64,000 nt of DNA from Luteimonas padinae (GTDB lineage: Bacteria; Pseudomonadota; Gammaproteobacteria; Xanthomonadales; Xanthomonadaceae), in contig NZ_BMZT01000009.1 of assembly GCF_014652935.1 (NCBI RefSeq), forward strand, positions 1 through 64,000, written 5' to 3'. The translations under genes were made by a program, and so were the position numbers. Positions 21,281-29,500 of this stretch are shown one piece after another (the first letter of the stretch is position 1; each line of letters starts with the position of its first letter). The notes under the pieces were generated by a model. That model was given only the letters and a program-made list of their open reading frames with translations. It did not search any database and was not told the DNA's origin.

Positions 21281-21580
21281 ATGCGAGTCCGCCTGATCAG
21301 CCACCCGGCCGCCCAGCTCGTCCGCCTGCTGGGCTTCGTGAAGCGTGTCCGGCCTGCAAGGGTCGGACGCGACAAAGAATGGGGCGTACTGGTCGAGGGG
21401 CGGGGCTTCACCAGATTGCTCGAACGTGAGCTTCTGGAAGCGCCAGGCCTGCTCCGACCGTCAAGCTCCGCTACACCTCGACCTGTGACGTTTCGCAGCC
21501 GTGAGGCTGCGGCGAATTACGCCAGGACCGTGGGACTCCTGCCTGCCGTGCCCCGCTGGCAGCTGGCTGGAGACTCGTAG
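21281..21580 (+). CDS. small hypothetical protein of island 1
   Basis: I recognise no family. The 99-residue product MRVRLISHPAAQLVRLLGFVK... is basic and begins at an ATG with an excellent AAGGAGATCACC leader; the in-frame ATG at 21242 lacks this. It contains EWGVLVEGRGFTRLLERELLEAPG and a C-terminal RSREAAANYARTVGLLP helix. It is divergent from the defence operon and convergent with the HTH protein gene, whose stop is 8 bp away. Confidence 0.55.
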   Translation: MRVRLISHPAAQLVRLLGFVKRVRPARVGRDKEWGVLVEGRGFTRLLERELLEAPGLLRPSSSATPRPVTFRSREAAANYARTVGLLPAVPRWQLAGDS

Positions 21581-21588
21581 CGATCTGC

Positions 21589-22401
21589 TCATTTGTCACC
21601 CCGCGCGAAGATGCTCGTGATGTCAGCAATCGCAGCCTGCATAGCCGCCTGACCTTTGGCCTTCACCTCAGGATCCTGCCATCGCAGGAGTTCCAGGCGG
21701 CGCGCTCGCTGCTCGACCTCCAAGTGAGCCCTTGTCCCTCTCTCCTTCCTGACCGCCAATGCGTGGTGCGGTGTGAAGCCACCAGTGCGCGCCTTGGCTG
21801 CCACCGCTGCAAACCATCCGCCCCAAGGGCCACGGATCGCGCTTGCGCGGAGTGCTCCTGCCAGCTCGTCAACCAGGTCCTGGTGGCTGGCTTGATCTAC
21901 GCCGTTGAGCAATCTGACTACTACCGACCTTTGCTCCTCATCGAGCTGTGGCAGAAAGCTCCAGTCAATCGCTGCGATTGCCGGCTCGTCGGGTAGTGGT
22001 GGATCAGGTTGGTGGGTATGGTTGGTGGTTCGGGTGACGCCCACGACAGGGGGGCGACGCTTCGGCGACACGGGCAGTGGCGTCACGCACGACACGGGTG
22101 ACAATTTGACGCCCGTGTCATCTGCGGCACGCTTGCGGAGGGCCAACAGATCGACCCTGTAGTCTCTGGAGCGAGCGCCTCCAGACGCGTTACCGACTAC
22201 GGAAACAAGCCCTTCGTGCTCCAGTTCTCTCAGTAAACGCTGGCATTGGCGCCTTTTGACACCTGCCCGCTTGGCGATGGTGTCCACGGAGGGGAAGGAA
22301 AACCCGTGCTCGTCAGCCAAATGACAAAGCACCAGCAGGACGATTTTCCTGCTTGATGGCATGTTTACCTTCCAAGCGAGCTTGTCGTGCTGCCAGCTCA
22401 T
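21589..22401 (-). CDS. helix-turn-helix protein (HTH_36-like), island maintenance candidate
   Basis: The 270-residue protein starts MSWQHDKLAWKVNMPSSRKIVLLVLCHLADEHG and continues SFPSVDTIAKRAGVKRRQCQRLLRELEHEGLVSVVGN, a winged HTH of the type found in replication initiator-like and phage/plasmid proteins. The middle is a Pro-rich linker with TTNHTHQPDPPLPDEP, and the C-terminal 120 residues are helical and charged. Its start is 4 bp after the AlpA stop, so the two form an operon at the island's right end. A role in island replication or regulation is inferred only from this position. Confidence 0.65.
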   Translation of the reverse strand: MSWQHDKLAWKVNMPSSRKIVLLVLCHLADEHGFSFPSVDTIAKRAGVKRRQCQRLLRELEHEGLVSVVGNASGGARSRDYRVDLLALRKRAADDTGVKLSPVSCVTPLPVSPKRRPPVVGVTRTTNHTHQPDPPLPDEPAIAAIDWSFLPQLDEEQRSVVVRLLNGVDQASHQDLVDELAGALRASAIRGPWGGWFAAVAAKARTGGFTPHHALAVRKERGTRAHLEVEQRARRLELLRWQDPEVKAKGQAAMQAAIADITSIFARGDK

Positions 22402-22405
22402 GGCA

Positions 22406-22645
22406 TCAGCCCTGGCGCGCTACCGGATGTCGCGATCCAGACACGTTCGTCTCGTGCGACAAGCAGCGCTCCCGTGCCTCAAGCCATCGATTGATGGCGC
22501 TCAGTCGCCAGCCTACGCAGCGGGGTCCGAGCTGCACATGCGGCGGGAAAGTTCCGGCCTTGCGATCGCGATTTATCGCGCTGATCGAGCGGCTTAGCAG
22601 ATCACTGACCTCACGCAGCCTGAGAATGGGGTCTCCACGATGCAT
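22406..22645 (-). CDS. AlpA-family regulator / candidate excisionase
   Basis: The 79-residue protein MHRGDPILRLREVSDLLSRSISAINRDRKAGTFPPHVQLG...GWRLSAINRWLEARE has the AlpA/MerR-like winged HTH in full. AlpA-type proteins activate integrase genes or act as recombination directionality factors. ATG 22645 has AGGAG upstream; the longer frame to 22876 runs through the island-end repeats and is rejected. It lies close to attR and is a natural partner of the integrase at the other end. Confidence 0.82.
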   Translation of the reverse strand: MHRGDPILRLREVSDLLSRSISAINRDRKAGTFPPHVQLGPRCVGWRLSAINRWLEARERCLSHETNVSGSRHPVARQG

Positions 22646-22844
22646 TGCGCTGTCTCCTGGACGCTGGCGGTTGTGCAGGAAAAAGCGTAGGCAACCTCGA
22701 GGTGTCACAACTGTGCGAACTGCAGAGTTATCGTGCCGACTTAGCGTTGGCAGCCAGATGCCAGCCGCCGGGCTAACATGCCCAACCACGAAGTCGCTGC
22801 GACCGACGGTCGCCACGCGACATTCCAGCGCCACCAAGTCGATA

Positions 22845-22916
22845 TGGGGGTATCGCTGGGGGTACATAGCCCACACTATTTCATTGATGTCCAGCTAAAT
22901 CAGAATGTTAGATCTC
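22845..22916 (+). repeat. right island-end repeats, possible integrase arm sites
   Basis: Bases 22845-22864 match 947-966 exactly, again with two GGGGGTA heptamers. The following 22878-22916 shows a looser match to 867-901. Both lie immediately inside the right core repeat, so the island ends carry the same elements in the same orientation. Confidence 0.55.
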
Positions 22917-22918
22917 AT

Positions 22919-22938
22919 ATGAAAATCGCCAGCTGGAA
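22919..22938 (+). repeat. attR of genomic island 1 (20-bp direct repeat)
   Basis: This is an exact copy of 800-819. Here it forms codons 1-7 of the intact xth gene, so insertion regenerated the coding sequence but replaced everything upstream of the ATG. Recombination between the copies would delete about 22.1 kb and restore the original leader. Confidence 0.85.
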
Positions 22939-23689
22939 CGTCAACTCCCTCAACGTCCGCCTGCCGCACCTGCAGCAGTGGCTCGCCGCCTTCGCGCCGG
23001 ACATTGTCGGCCTGCAGGAAACCAAGCTCGACGACGCACGTTTCCCCGACGACGCGCTGGCGGCGCTCGGTTACCGCAGCGTCTTCCTCGGCCAGAAGAC
23101 CTACAACGGCGTCGCGATCCTCGCCCGCGATCGCGCGATTGCCGACGTGCATTACGGCATCCCCGGCTTCGAGGACGAGCAGAAGCGCGCGATCGCCGCC
23201 ACCGTCGACGGCGTGCGCATCGTCAACCTGTACGTGGTCAACGGCCAGGACATCGGCACCGAGAAGTACGCCTACAAGCTGCGCTGGCTGGCGGCGGTGC
23301 GCGACTGGCTGGCCGACGAGCTGCAGCGGCATCCGCGGATGGTGGTCATGGGCGACTTCAACATCGCGCCCGACGACCGCGACGTGCACGATCCGGCGGT
23401 GTGGAACGAGGGCCACATCCTCACCTCCACCGCCGAACGCGCCGCGCTCACCGCCCTGCTCGACCTCGGCCTGCACGACGCCTTCCGCCTGCACAGCTTG
23501 GATGCCGGGATCTTCAGCTGGTGGGACTATCGGCAAGCGGCATTCCGCCGCGACCTCGGCCTGCGCATCGACCTGACCCTGGTCTCGGACGCGCTGCGCG
23601 CGGAGGCCGTGGCCTCGGGCATCGACCGCGAGCCGCGCACCTGGGAGCGCCCCAGCGACCACGCCCCGGCCTGGGTCCAGCTGGGCTGA
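22919..23689 (+). CDS. xth: exodeoxyribonuclease III (AP endonuclease)
   Basis: The 256-residue protein MKIASWNVNSLNVRLPHLQQWL is a standard ExoIII/AP endonuclease: Asn in WNVNS, the metal-binding Glu in GLQETKLDD, MGDFNIAPDDRDVHDP, and the catalytic His in PSDHAPAWVQL near the end. It cuts DNA 5' of abasic sites and degrades 3' ends in base-excision repair. A longer frame from 22778 exists only because island DNA upstream is open; the start shared with the attL stub proves ATG 22919. The ATG now follows island DNA with no clear ribosome binding site, so its expression may have changed. Confidence 0.96.
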   Translation: MKIASWNVNSLNVRLPHLQQWLAAFAPDIVGLQETKLDDARFPDDALAALGYRSVFLGQKTYNGVAILARDRAIADVHYGIPGFEDEQKRAIAATVDGVRIVNLYVVNGQDIGTEKYAYKLRWLAAVRDWLADELQRHPRMVVMGDFNIAPDDRDVHDPAVWNEGHILTSTAERAALTALLDLGLHDAFRLHSLDAGIFSWWDYRQAAFRRDLGLRIDLTLVSDALRAEAVASGIDREPRTWERPSDHAPAWVQLG

Positions 23690-23701
23690 GCCCAGGAACG
23701 A

Positions 23702-23730
23702 CGAAGGCCCGGCACAGGGCCGGGCCTTCG
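23702..23730. terminator. bidirectional hairpin after xth
   Basis: A 12-bp perfect stem, CGAAGGCCCGGC / GCCGGGCCTTCG, with a 5-nt loop lies between the convergent xth and GlsB-like genes. No T-run follows, but the position and strength fit a shared terminator. Confidence 0.6.
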
Positions 23731-23752
23731 CGTGGATCGTCCAGGCAGCGCT

Positions 23753-24019
23753 TCAGCGCACGCTGCCCCGCTTGAACAGGTTGATGATCGCCAGAAGGAT
23801 GATCGCACCGAGCAGCGAGACGATGAAGCTCATGATGCTGATGCCGTCGTTGATCGAGCCGGCGCCGAGCAGCGGGCCGATCAGCCAGCCGCCGATGAAC
23901 GCGCCGACGATGCCGACGACAATGTTCAGCAGGATGCCCTGCTGCCCGTCGCGGCGCATGACGATGCTGGCCAGCCAGCCCACGACGCCGCCGATGATCA
24001 ACCAGATGATGATGTTCAT
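23753..24019 (-). CDS. GlsB/YeaQ/YmgE family membrane protein
   Basis: The 88-residue protein has three hydrophobic segments with glycine zippers (IIIWLIIGGVVGWLASIVM, LLNIVVGIVGAFIGGWLIG, SFIVSLLGAIILLAIINLF), the standard pattern of the transglycosylase-associated / GlsB stress family in the inner membrane. Members are induced by envelope or osmotic stress; the biochemical role is unclear. It ends before the hairpin shared with xth and lies downstream of the AMP-ligase gene on the same strand. Confidence 0.9.
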   Translation of the reverse strand: MNIIIWLIIGGVVGWLASIVMRRDGQQGILLNIVVGIVGAFIGGWLIGPLLGAGSINDGISIMSFIVSLLGAIILLAIINLFKRGSVR

Positions 24020-24105
24020 GGTGTCTCCCTGTCATTCGCCCCAACGGCGCGGCGCCAGTCTGGGGACGCGGCCGTGATGGCGGCGTAGGGAGACGGAGGC
24101 CGGAT

Positions 24106-25494
24106 TCAGCCGGCGCCGAGCAGGTCCAGCAGCGCGCGCCGCGGCAGCTTGCCCGTCTCGTTGCGCGGCAGCGCCGGAACAATGCGCAGCGGACGCGGCA
24201 GGAACACGGGATCGACGGCCTGGCGCAAGGCGTCCCGTACCGCCGCCTCGTCCATCCCGGGCGCGACCACGGCGGCCGCCAGGCGGCGCACGCCGCAGGC
24301 ATCGGGCTCGAGCTGGACCAGGGCGGCGTCGAGCACGCCGGGAATCGCCAGCAGACGGTGGGTCAGGTCGCCGAGCGAGGCGCGCTTGCCGGCGATCTCG
24401 AGCAGGTCGGACTGTCGCCCGCACAGCCGGAAGCGGCCTCCGGGCAGGAGCTCCACGATGTCGGCCAGCGCGACCGCGTCGCGCAGGTGGGCGGCCCGCA
24501 CCAGGGTGCCGTCGGGCTGCGGCTGCAGCTCGACGCCCGGCAGGAGGGTCCAGGCCTCCTCGCAGGCGGTGCGGCGGCGCGCCAGGATGCAGGTCTCGGT
24601 GGACCCGAACATCTCGCGCACCTCGCAGCCGAAGGCGGCCTCGGCTTCGGCCGCCAGCGCCTGCGGCAGCGGCGCGGTGGAGGCGACGATGCCCGCCAGC
24701 GGCGGCAGCGCGACGCCGGATCCAACCAGCGCGCGCAGGTGGACCGGCGTGGTCACCAGCAGCGGCGGCAGCGGCGACGAGGCCAGCGCGGCGGCGATGT
24801 CGACCGGGAAGAACGGGCGCGCTTCGTGCACGGCCACGCCGCCCAGCAGCGGCAGCAGCACCGACATCTCCATGCCGTACATGTGCTGCGGCGGTACGGT
24901 GGCGACCACGTGGGCCGTGTCGCTGGCAGCGGGCAGCAGGCCGGCCAGGGCCGCCATGTTCTGCGCGGTGCTCGCGGCGAAGCTGCCCCAGGTCTTCGGG
25001 TTGGCCTTCGGCGCGCCGGTGCTGCCCGAGGTGTAGCCGATGGCCACGACCGCGGCGTCGGCGACCCGGGGCATGTCGCCGCCCGCGCGCGGCAGCACGT
25101 CGGGCAGGCGCAGGTAGTGCGGCAGCGGCGCGATGTCCTCGCAGCCGCAGGCGTCGACATCGCCGAGGCAGTAGCTGTCGGGATGGCGGGCGCGGACCTC
25201 GTCGATCGCCGCGCGCGTGCGCGAGGGCGGCAGCAGCGTGACCTGGCCGCGCACCGCCGCGGCGGCGAAGGCGACGAGGAAGCGATGGCGGTCCTCGCAC
25301 AGGTTCAGCGCGAACGGGCGGTCGGGCAGCAACGCAGTCAGCCCGCGCACTTCGTCCAGGAAGTCCTGCAGCGCGACGCCGCCGCTGCCGAACGCGACCG
25401 GACGCTCCGGGGCGCCGGCCACCAGTGCCGAAGCCGTGCCGGTGGCGGCGTGCTGACGCCCGTGGTTGTCGATGACTGCCGACATGCGCTCCAT
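24106..25494 (-). CDS. AMP-dependent acyl/aryl ligase
   Basis: The 462-residue protein is a compact adenylate-forming enzyme: P-loop IGYTSGSTGAPK, the aromatic-binding VATVPPQHMYGMEMSVLLPL, REMFGSTETC (A5), GRFRLCGRQSDLLEIAGK (A8), and the catalytic lysine in PRNETGKLPRR (A10). It lacks a carrier domain and is short, like the ligases that load aryl or acyl groups onto carrier proteins in aryl-polyene/xanthomonadin pathways; that substrate is a guess. A phosphopantetheinyl transferase gene starts 107 bp away, divergently, which supports a carrier-protein pathway. ATG 25494 and ATG 25485 are both possible starts. Confidence 0.8.
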   Translation of the reverse strand: MERMSAVIDNHGRQHAATGTASALVAGAPERPVAFGSGGVALQDFLDEVRGLTALLPDRPFALNLCEDRHRFLVAFAAAAVRGQVTLLPPSRTRAAIDEVRARHPDSYCLGDVDACGCEDIAPLPHYLRLPDVLPRAGGDMPRVADAAVVAIGYTSGSTGAPKANPKTWGSFAASTAQNMAALAGLLPAASDTAHVVATVPPQHMYGMEMSVLLPLLGGVAVHEARPFFPVDIAAALASSPLPPLLVTTPVHLRALVGSGVALPPLAGIVASTAPLPQALAAEAEAAFGCEVREMFGSTETCILARRRTACEEAWTLLPGVELQPQPDGTLVRAAHLRDAVALADIVELLPGGRFRLCGRQSDLLEIAGKRASLGDLTHRLLAIPGVLDAALVQLEPDACGVRRLAAAVVAPGMDEAAVRDALRQAVDPVFLPRPLRIVPALPRNETGKLPRRALLDLLGAG

Positions 25495-25600
25495 TCTCCC
25501 GGACGCGCCTGCGCCCCCCGTGACTCCCGGCGGAACGCCTGCGCGCCGGGGCGGTTACTTTACGCTGGGCGCCCGCCGTGCTCCAAAGGACCCCGCTTCG

Positions 25601-26194
25601 ATGCCGCTCGCCGCAGGCCACCTCCAGCTCGGGCCCGTCCGCTGCGCATGGCGGCCCTACCGCCACGGCCAGGCGGCCGAGCCGCTGGTGCGGGACTGGC
25701 TGTCCGGGGAGCTCGGCGTGGCCCCCGGGGCGCTGGCGATCCGCCGCAGCCGCCACGGCCGCCCCTGCCTGGACGCGGCACATGCCGACTGGGACGCCAG
25801 CTGGAGCCACAGCGGCGAAGGCCTGCTGATGGCGCTGGCGCGGGACCTGCGCGTGGGCATCGACCTGGAAGCGAGGCGCCCGCGGCCCAAGGCCCAGGTG
25901 CTCGCCAACCGCTTCTTCGCGCCGGCCGAGGCCGCGGCACTGGCCGCGATGCCGGACGCCCTGCGCGAAGCGGCCTTCGTGCGGCTCTGGTGCGCCAAGG
26001 AGGCGGTGCTGAAGGCGCATGGCCAGGGGCTGTCCTTCGGCCTGCACCGGCTGGCGTTCGCGCCCGTCGCCGACGGCTGGCAGCTGGTGGACTGCGATCC
26101 CGCGCTCGGCGTTCCGGCGGACTGGTCGCTACGGGCCTTCCGCCCCGCGCCCGACTACCTCGCGACCGTGGCCTGGCGCGCCCGCTGGGACTGA
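25601..26194 (+). CDS. 4'-phosphopantetheinyl transferase (Sfp/HetI-like)
   Basis: The 197-residue protein carries both family motifs: VGIDLEARRP (Mg-binding Asp and Glu) and LWCAKEAVLKAHGQGL (the W-x-x-KE-A-x-x-K box). It transfers phosphopantetheine from CoA to a conserved serine of acyl or peptidyl carrier proteins. ATG 25601 follows AAGGA; the in-frame ATG at 25466 lies in the divergent promoter region and overlaps the neighbouring ligase start. Its pairing with the ligase suggests both serve one carrier-protein pathway encoded elsewhere. Confidence 0.9.
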   Translation: MPLAAGHLQLGPVRCAWRPYRHGQAAEPLVRDWLSGELGVAPGALAIRRSRHGRPCLDAAHADWDASWSHSGEGLLMALARDLRVGIDLEARRPRPKAQVLANRFFAPAEAAALAAMPDALREAAFVRLWCAKEAVLKAHGQGLSFGLHRLAFAPVADGWQLVDCDPALGVPADWSLRAFRPAPDYLATVAWRARWD

Positions 26195-26233
26195 ACCGGC
26201 GCGGAGGCGCCGGGCAGGCACCTACAATGCCGC

Positions 26234-26875
26234 ATGCCTGACGATCCCCACGCCATCCTCGACGCCGGCCTGGCCACGCTCGGCCTGGACCCCGCGCTGG
26301 CCGCGCCGCTGCGCCGCTACCTCGACCTGCTCGCGCGCTGGAACCGCACCTACAACCTCACGGCGATCCGCTATCCCGGCGAGATGGTCACCCTGCACCT
26401 GCTCGACTCGCTGTCGATGCACGCGCACGTGGACGGCGTGTCCCGGCTCGCCGACCTCGGCACCGGCGCCGGCCTGCCCGGGATCCCGCTGGCGATCGCC
26501 CGCCCCGGGCTCGAGGTCACCCTGGTCGAGTCCAACGGCAAGAAGGCGCGCTTCCTGCGCGAGGCCGTCCGCAGCCTGGGCCTGGCCAACGCGCGCGTGG
26601 CGGAGTCACGGGCCGAGGCCGTGGACCTGCCCGGCGCGTTCGACGCCATCACCGCCCGCGCCGTGGCGACCCTGGCCGACATCCTCGCCGCCGGCGGCCA
26701 CCTGCTGGCGCCGGGCGGGCGGCTGCTGGCGATGAAGGGCGTGCGCCCCGACGCCGAGGTCGCCGCGCTTCCCGTCGGCTGGGAGGTCCGGGCGATCCAT
26801 CCGCTGGCCGTGCCGGGACTCGGGGCGGAGCGTCATCTGGTGGTGGTGGGCCGGGGGGCGCCGGGCGGGGCATAA
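26234..26875 (+). CDS. rsmG: 16S rRNA (guanine527-N7)-methyltransferase
   Basis: The 213-residue protein is a full RsmG/Gid[28 protein letters not shown], then the SAM-binding [31 protein letters not shown], and [13 protein letters not shown]. It methylates G527 of 16S rRNA; loss gives low-level streptomycin resistance. A TACAAT -10-like sequence lies just upstream at 26222-26227. It is followed by parA and parB in the order conserved near many chromosome origins. Confidence 0.96.
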   Translation: MPDDPHAILDAGLATLGLDPALAAPLRRYLDLLARWNRTYNLTAIRYPGEMVTLHLLDSLSMHAHVDGVSRLADLGTGAGLPGIPLAIARPGLEVTLVESNGKKARFLREAVRSLGLANARVAESRAEAVDLPGAFDAITARAVATLADILAAGGHLLAPGGRLLAMKGVRPDAEVAALPVGWEVRAIHPLAVPGLGAERHLVVVGRGAPGGA

Positions 26876-26943
26876 TCATCGGCCCGGCCGGGGATTCCGG
26901 GCCGGGGATCCCCGTCGCATCCTGCATCGAGGCAGACGAGCCC

Positions 26944-27732
26944 ATGGCCCGCATCATCGCCATCGCCAACCAGAAAGGCGGCGTCGGAAAGACGACCACG
27001 GCGGTGAACCTCGCCTCGGCCCTGGCGCAGACGCCCAAGCGCGTGCTGCTGGTCGACCTCGATGCCCAGGGCAACGCGACCATGGGCAGCGGCGTCGACA
27101 AGCGCGAGCTGACGGCCTCGACCTGCGACGTGCTGCTGGAGGAGGTGCATGCCGCCGACGCGGTGGTGCGCACGCCCGAAGGCTTCGACCTGATGCCGGG
27201 CAACACCGACCTCACCGCGGCCGAGATCGAGCTGATGGACGAGGATGGCCGCGAGCAGCGGCTCAAGCGCGCGCTCGACACGCTGCGCCCGAAGTACGAC
27301 TACATCATCATCGACTGCCCGCCGGCGCTGTCGCTGCTCACGCTCAACGCGCTCACCGCCGCCGACAGCGTGCTGGTGCCGATGCAGTGCGAGTACTACG
27401 CGCTGGAAGGCCTGACGTCCCTGCTGCAGACCATCGACGCGCTGAAGCAGAAGCTCAACCCGGCGCTGGAGATCGAAGGCGTGCTGCGCACCATGTTCGA
27501 CGTGCGCAACAACCTGGCCAACGCGGTCTCGGCGGAGCTGGTGGAGCATTTCGGCGACAAGGTCTTCCGCACCATCGTGCCGCGCAACGTGCGCCTGGCC
27601 GAGGCGCCGAGCCACGGCCAGAGCATCGTCGGCTACGACCGCGGCTCGCGCGGCGCCATCGCCTACCTCGGCCTGGCCGGCGAGATGCTCCGCCGCCAGC
27701 GCGAGCGCGAACAGAAGGAGAAAGCGGCATGA
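26944..27732 (+). CDS. parA: chromosome partitioning ATPase ParA/Soj
   Basis: The 262-residue protein starts MARIIAIANQKGGVGKTTTAVNLA, the deviant Walker A of ParA, with VLLVDLDAQGNATMGSG (Walker A') and YIIIDCPPALSLLTLNAL (Walker B). It binds DNA non-specifically in its ATP form and moves ParB-bound origins. Its TGA overlaps the parB ATG (ATGA), so the two are translated together. No parS site was recognised nearby. Confidence 0.97.
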   Translation: MARIIAIANQKGGVGKTTTAVNLASALAQTPKRVLLVDLDAQGNATMGSGVDKRELTASTCDVLLEEVHAADAVVRTPEGFDLMPGNTDLTAAEIELMDEDGREQRLKRALDTLRPKYDYIIIDCPPALSLLTLNALTAADSVLVPMQCEYYALEGLTSLLQTIDALKQKLNPALEIEGVLRTMFDVRNNLANAVSAELVEHFGDKVFRTIVPRNVRLAEAPSHGQSIVGYDRGSRGAIAYLGLAGEMLRRQREREQKEKAA

Positions 27733-28661
27733 CCGATGCCAGGAAGGCACCCGCAGCCAAGACCCCGGCGAAGAAGCGCGGCCTGGGCCGCGGGCTGGAG
27801 GCGCTGCTGGGACCCAAGGCGGCGGAAGAGGCGCCGGCGCTGGAAGCGCGCCCCGGCGACACCCTGCGCACCCTGCCGATCGACGCGCTGGCGCCGGGCA
27901 AGTACCAGCCGCGCCGGCACATGGACCCGGCCAAGCTGACCGAGCTGGCGGAATCGATCCGCGTGCAGGGCGTGATCCAGCCGATCGTGGTGCGCCAGCT
28001 GCCCGACCGCACCTTCGAGATCATCGCCGGCGAACGCCGCTGGCGCGCCTCGCGCGAGGCCGGCCTGGCCGAAGTGCCGGTGGTGGTGCGCGAGGTCGAC
28101 GACCGCACGGTCGTGGCCATGGCGCTGATCGAGAACATCCAGCGCGAGGACCTGAACCCGCTGGAAGAGGCCCAGGCCCTGCAGCGCCTGATCGACGAGT
28201 TCGACCTGACCCACGCCGCGGCCGCCGAGGCCGTGGGCCGCTCGCGCGCGGCGGTGTCGAACCTGCTGCGCCTGCTGGAACTGCCGCCGGCGATCCGCGC
28301 CCTGGTCGAGGCCCGTCGGCTGGAGATGGGCCATGCCCGCGCGCTGCTGACGCTGTCGCCGGAGCTGGCTAACAAGCTCGCATCGGATGCCGCCGAGCAT
28401 GGCTGGTCGGTGCGCGAGGTCGAGCACCGCGCCCAGCAGTTCGCCTCCGGCCGGGTGCCGGCCACGGCCAAGAAGAAGAGCGGCGGCAGCAAGGCCCGGC
28501 CGCCGGCCGACATCCTGGCGCTGGAGAACGAGCTGTCCGAAACCCTTGCGGCCAAGGTCAGCATCGCCCACGGCCGCGGCAACAAGGGCAGGCTGGTGAT
28601 CCACTACACCGACCTCGACACCCTGGACGGCGTGCTGGAGCGCCTGCGCCGCCAGCGCTGA
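27729..28661 (+). CDS. parB: chromosome partitioning protein ParB/Spo0J
   Basis: The 310-residue protein has the standard order: the basic N-terminus KKRGLGRGLEALLG, the CTPase/ParB box with GERRWRASREAGLAEVPV and ALIENIQREDLNPLEEAQAL, the KorB-like HTH around THAAAAEAVGRSRAAVSNLLRLLELP, and a C-terminal dimerisation part (SIAHGRGNKGRLVIHYTDLDTLDGVLERL). It loads at parS and slides as a CTP clamp. It starts inside parA with ATGA. A long palindrome begins 20 bp after its stop. Confidence 0.97.
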   Translation: MTDARKAPAAKTPAKKRGLGRGLEALLGPKAAEEAPALEARPGDTLRTLPIDALAPGKYQPRRHMDPAKLTELAESIRVQGVIQPIVVRQLPDRTFEIIAGERRWRASREAGLAEVPVVVREVDDRTVVAMALIENIQREDLNPLEEAQALQRLIDEFDLTHAAAAEAVGRSRAAVSNLLRLLELPPAIRALVEARRLEMGHARALLTLSPELANKLASDAAEHGWSVREVEHRAQQFASGRVPATAKKKSGGSKARPPADILALENELSETLAAKVSIAHGRGNKGRLVIHYTDLDTLDGVLERLRRQR

Positions 28662-28681
28662 GCCCCCCTTGCCCGCCCCCA

Positions 28682-28773
28682 CCCTGTAGGAGCAGCTACA
28701 GCTGCGACCCGGCGGTGCGACGAATCCGGGCGTGCGGCGAATCCCGGTCGCAGCTGTAGCTGCTCCTGCAGGG
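28682..28773. repeat. REP-type long palindrome, copy 1
   Basis: Arms of 28 nt at 28682-28709 and 28746-28773 pair with one mismatch; each begins or ends with the CTGTAGGAGCAGCTACAGCTGCGACC sequence split between the arms. A 36-nt loop separates them. The same arms form copy 2 at 29501-29610. The position after parB and before the rpmB promoter suits a transcription or mRNA-end barrier. Confidence 0.85.
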
Positions 28774-28784
28774 CAGGTCGTGGC

Positions 28785-28813
28785 TTGCCCTGGGCGGGCG
28801 CGGGCCGCATAAT
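28785..28813 (+). promoter_or_regulatory. probable rpmB-rpmG promoter with long leader
   Basis: TTGCCC at 28785-28790 and CATAAT at 28808-28813 are 17 bp apart. A start near 28820 would leave a leader of about 175 nt, very GC-rich and rich in short inverted repeats, before rpmB. I see no known riboswitch; leader control by a ribosomal protein is possible. Confidence 0.5.
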
Positions 28814-28994
28814 GCCGGGCTCGCTGTGTCCGGCCGCCCCCATCGTGGGCGTCCCCGGCGGCTCCGGAATGCGATCCGGCGCCCCGCCCGGCAGCGACCC
28901 TGACCCGCATCGCATGGCGCATTCCCCGAGGGGAGCACGCCGGGGCCGCCGTCCCCCAGGCCATGGGGAACACCAATCACCATCGAGGTGCGTT

Positions 28995-29231
28995 ATGTCC
29001 CGAGTTTGCCAGGTCACCGGCAAGCGCGTGCAGACCGGCAACAACGTCTCGCACGCCAACAACAAGACCCGTCGCCGCTTCCTCCCGAACCTGCACGAGC
29101 GCCGGTTCTGGGTCGCCAGCGAGAACCGCTGGGTGAAGCTGCGCGTTTCCACGGCTGCCATGCGCACCATCGACAAGAACGGCATCGACTCGGTCCTGGC
29201 CGAGCTGCGTGCCCGCGGCGAGAAGATCTGA
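28995..29231 (+). CDS. rpmB: 50S ribosomal protein L28
   Basis: The 78-residue protein [39 protein letters not shown] is a typical bacterial L28 and a component of the large ribosomal subunit. ATG 28995 follows GAGGTG; the open frame extending back to 28785 is leader sequence. It forms a two-gene unit with rpmG, 10 bp downstream. Confidence 0.97.
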   Translation: MSRVCQVTGKRVQTGNNVSHANNKTRRRFLPNLHERRFWVASENRWVKLRVSTAAMRTIDKNGIDSVLAELRARGEKI

Positions 29232-29241
29232 GGAGACCACC

Positions 29242-29406
29242 ATGCCCAGCAAGCGCGACAAGATCCGTCTGATCTCCTCGGCCAACACCGGCCACTTCTA
29301 CACCACCGACAAGAACAAGAAGAACACGCCCGGCAAGATGGAGATCAAGAAGTACGATCCCGTCGTCCGGAAGCACGTGATCTACAAGGAAGGCAAGATC
29401 AAGTAA
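29242..29406 (+). CDS. rpmG: 50S ribosomal protein L33
   Basis: The 54-residue protein [28 protein letters not shown]...[18 protein letters not shown] is a canonical L33 of the Cys-free type, so it does not bind zinc. ATG 29242 has GAGGAG upstream. A strong terminator follows 26 bp after the stop. Confidence 0.97.
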   Translation: MPSKRDKIRLISSANTGHFYTTDKNKKNTPGKMEIKKYDPVVRKHVIYKEGKIK

Positions 29407-29432
29407 GGTCCCGCCTCCGGCAGTTCCGGAAA

Positions 29433-29455
29433 GCCCGCCGCAAGGCGGGCTTTTT
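29433..29455 (+). terminator. rho-independent terminator of rpmB-rpmG
   Basis: GCCCGCC-gcaa-GGCGGGC followed by TTTTT gives a seven-pair GC stem and a T-run, a textbook intrinsic terminator directly after rpmG. Confidence 0.92.
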
Positions 29456-29500
29456 CGTGGGCGCCCCCGGCCCCGGCCCCGGCCCCCGCCCGCGCCCCGC

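Noticed and set aside
22778-22918. 47-residue N-terminal extension of exonuclease III
   Set aside because: It is island DNA that happens to be open; the true ATG is shared with the attL stub.
24032-26047. 671-codon minus-strand open frame across the ligase and transferase genes
   Set aside because: It is an Arg/Ala/Gly-rich shadow, out of frame with the AMP-ligase motifs.
26234-29000. parS site near parAB
   Set aside because: No 16-bp palindrome of the TGTTYCACGTGRAACA type was found here.
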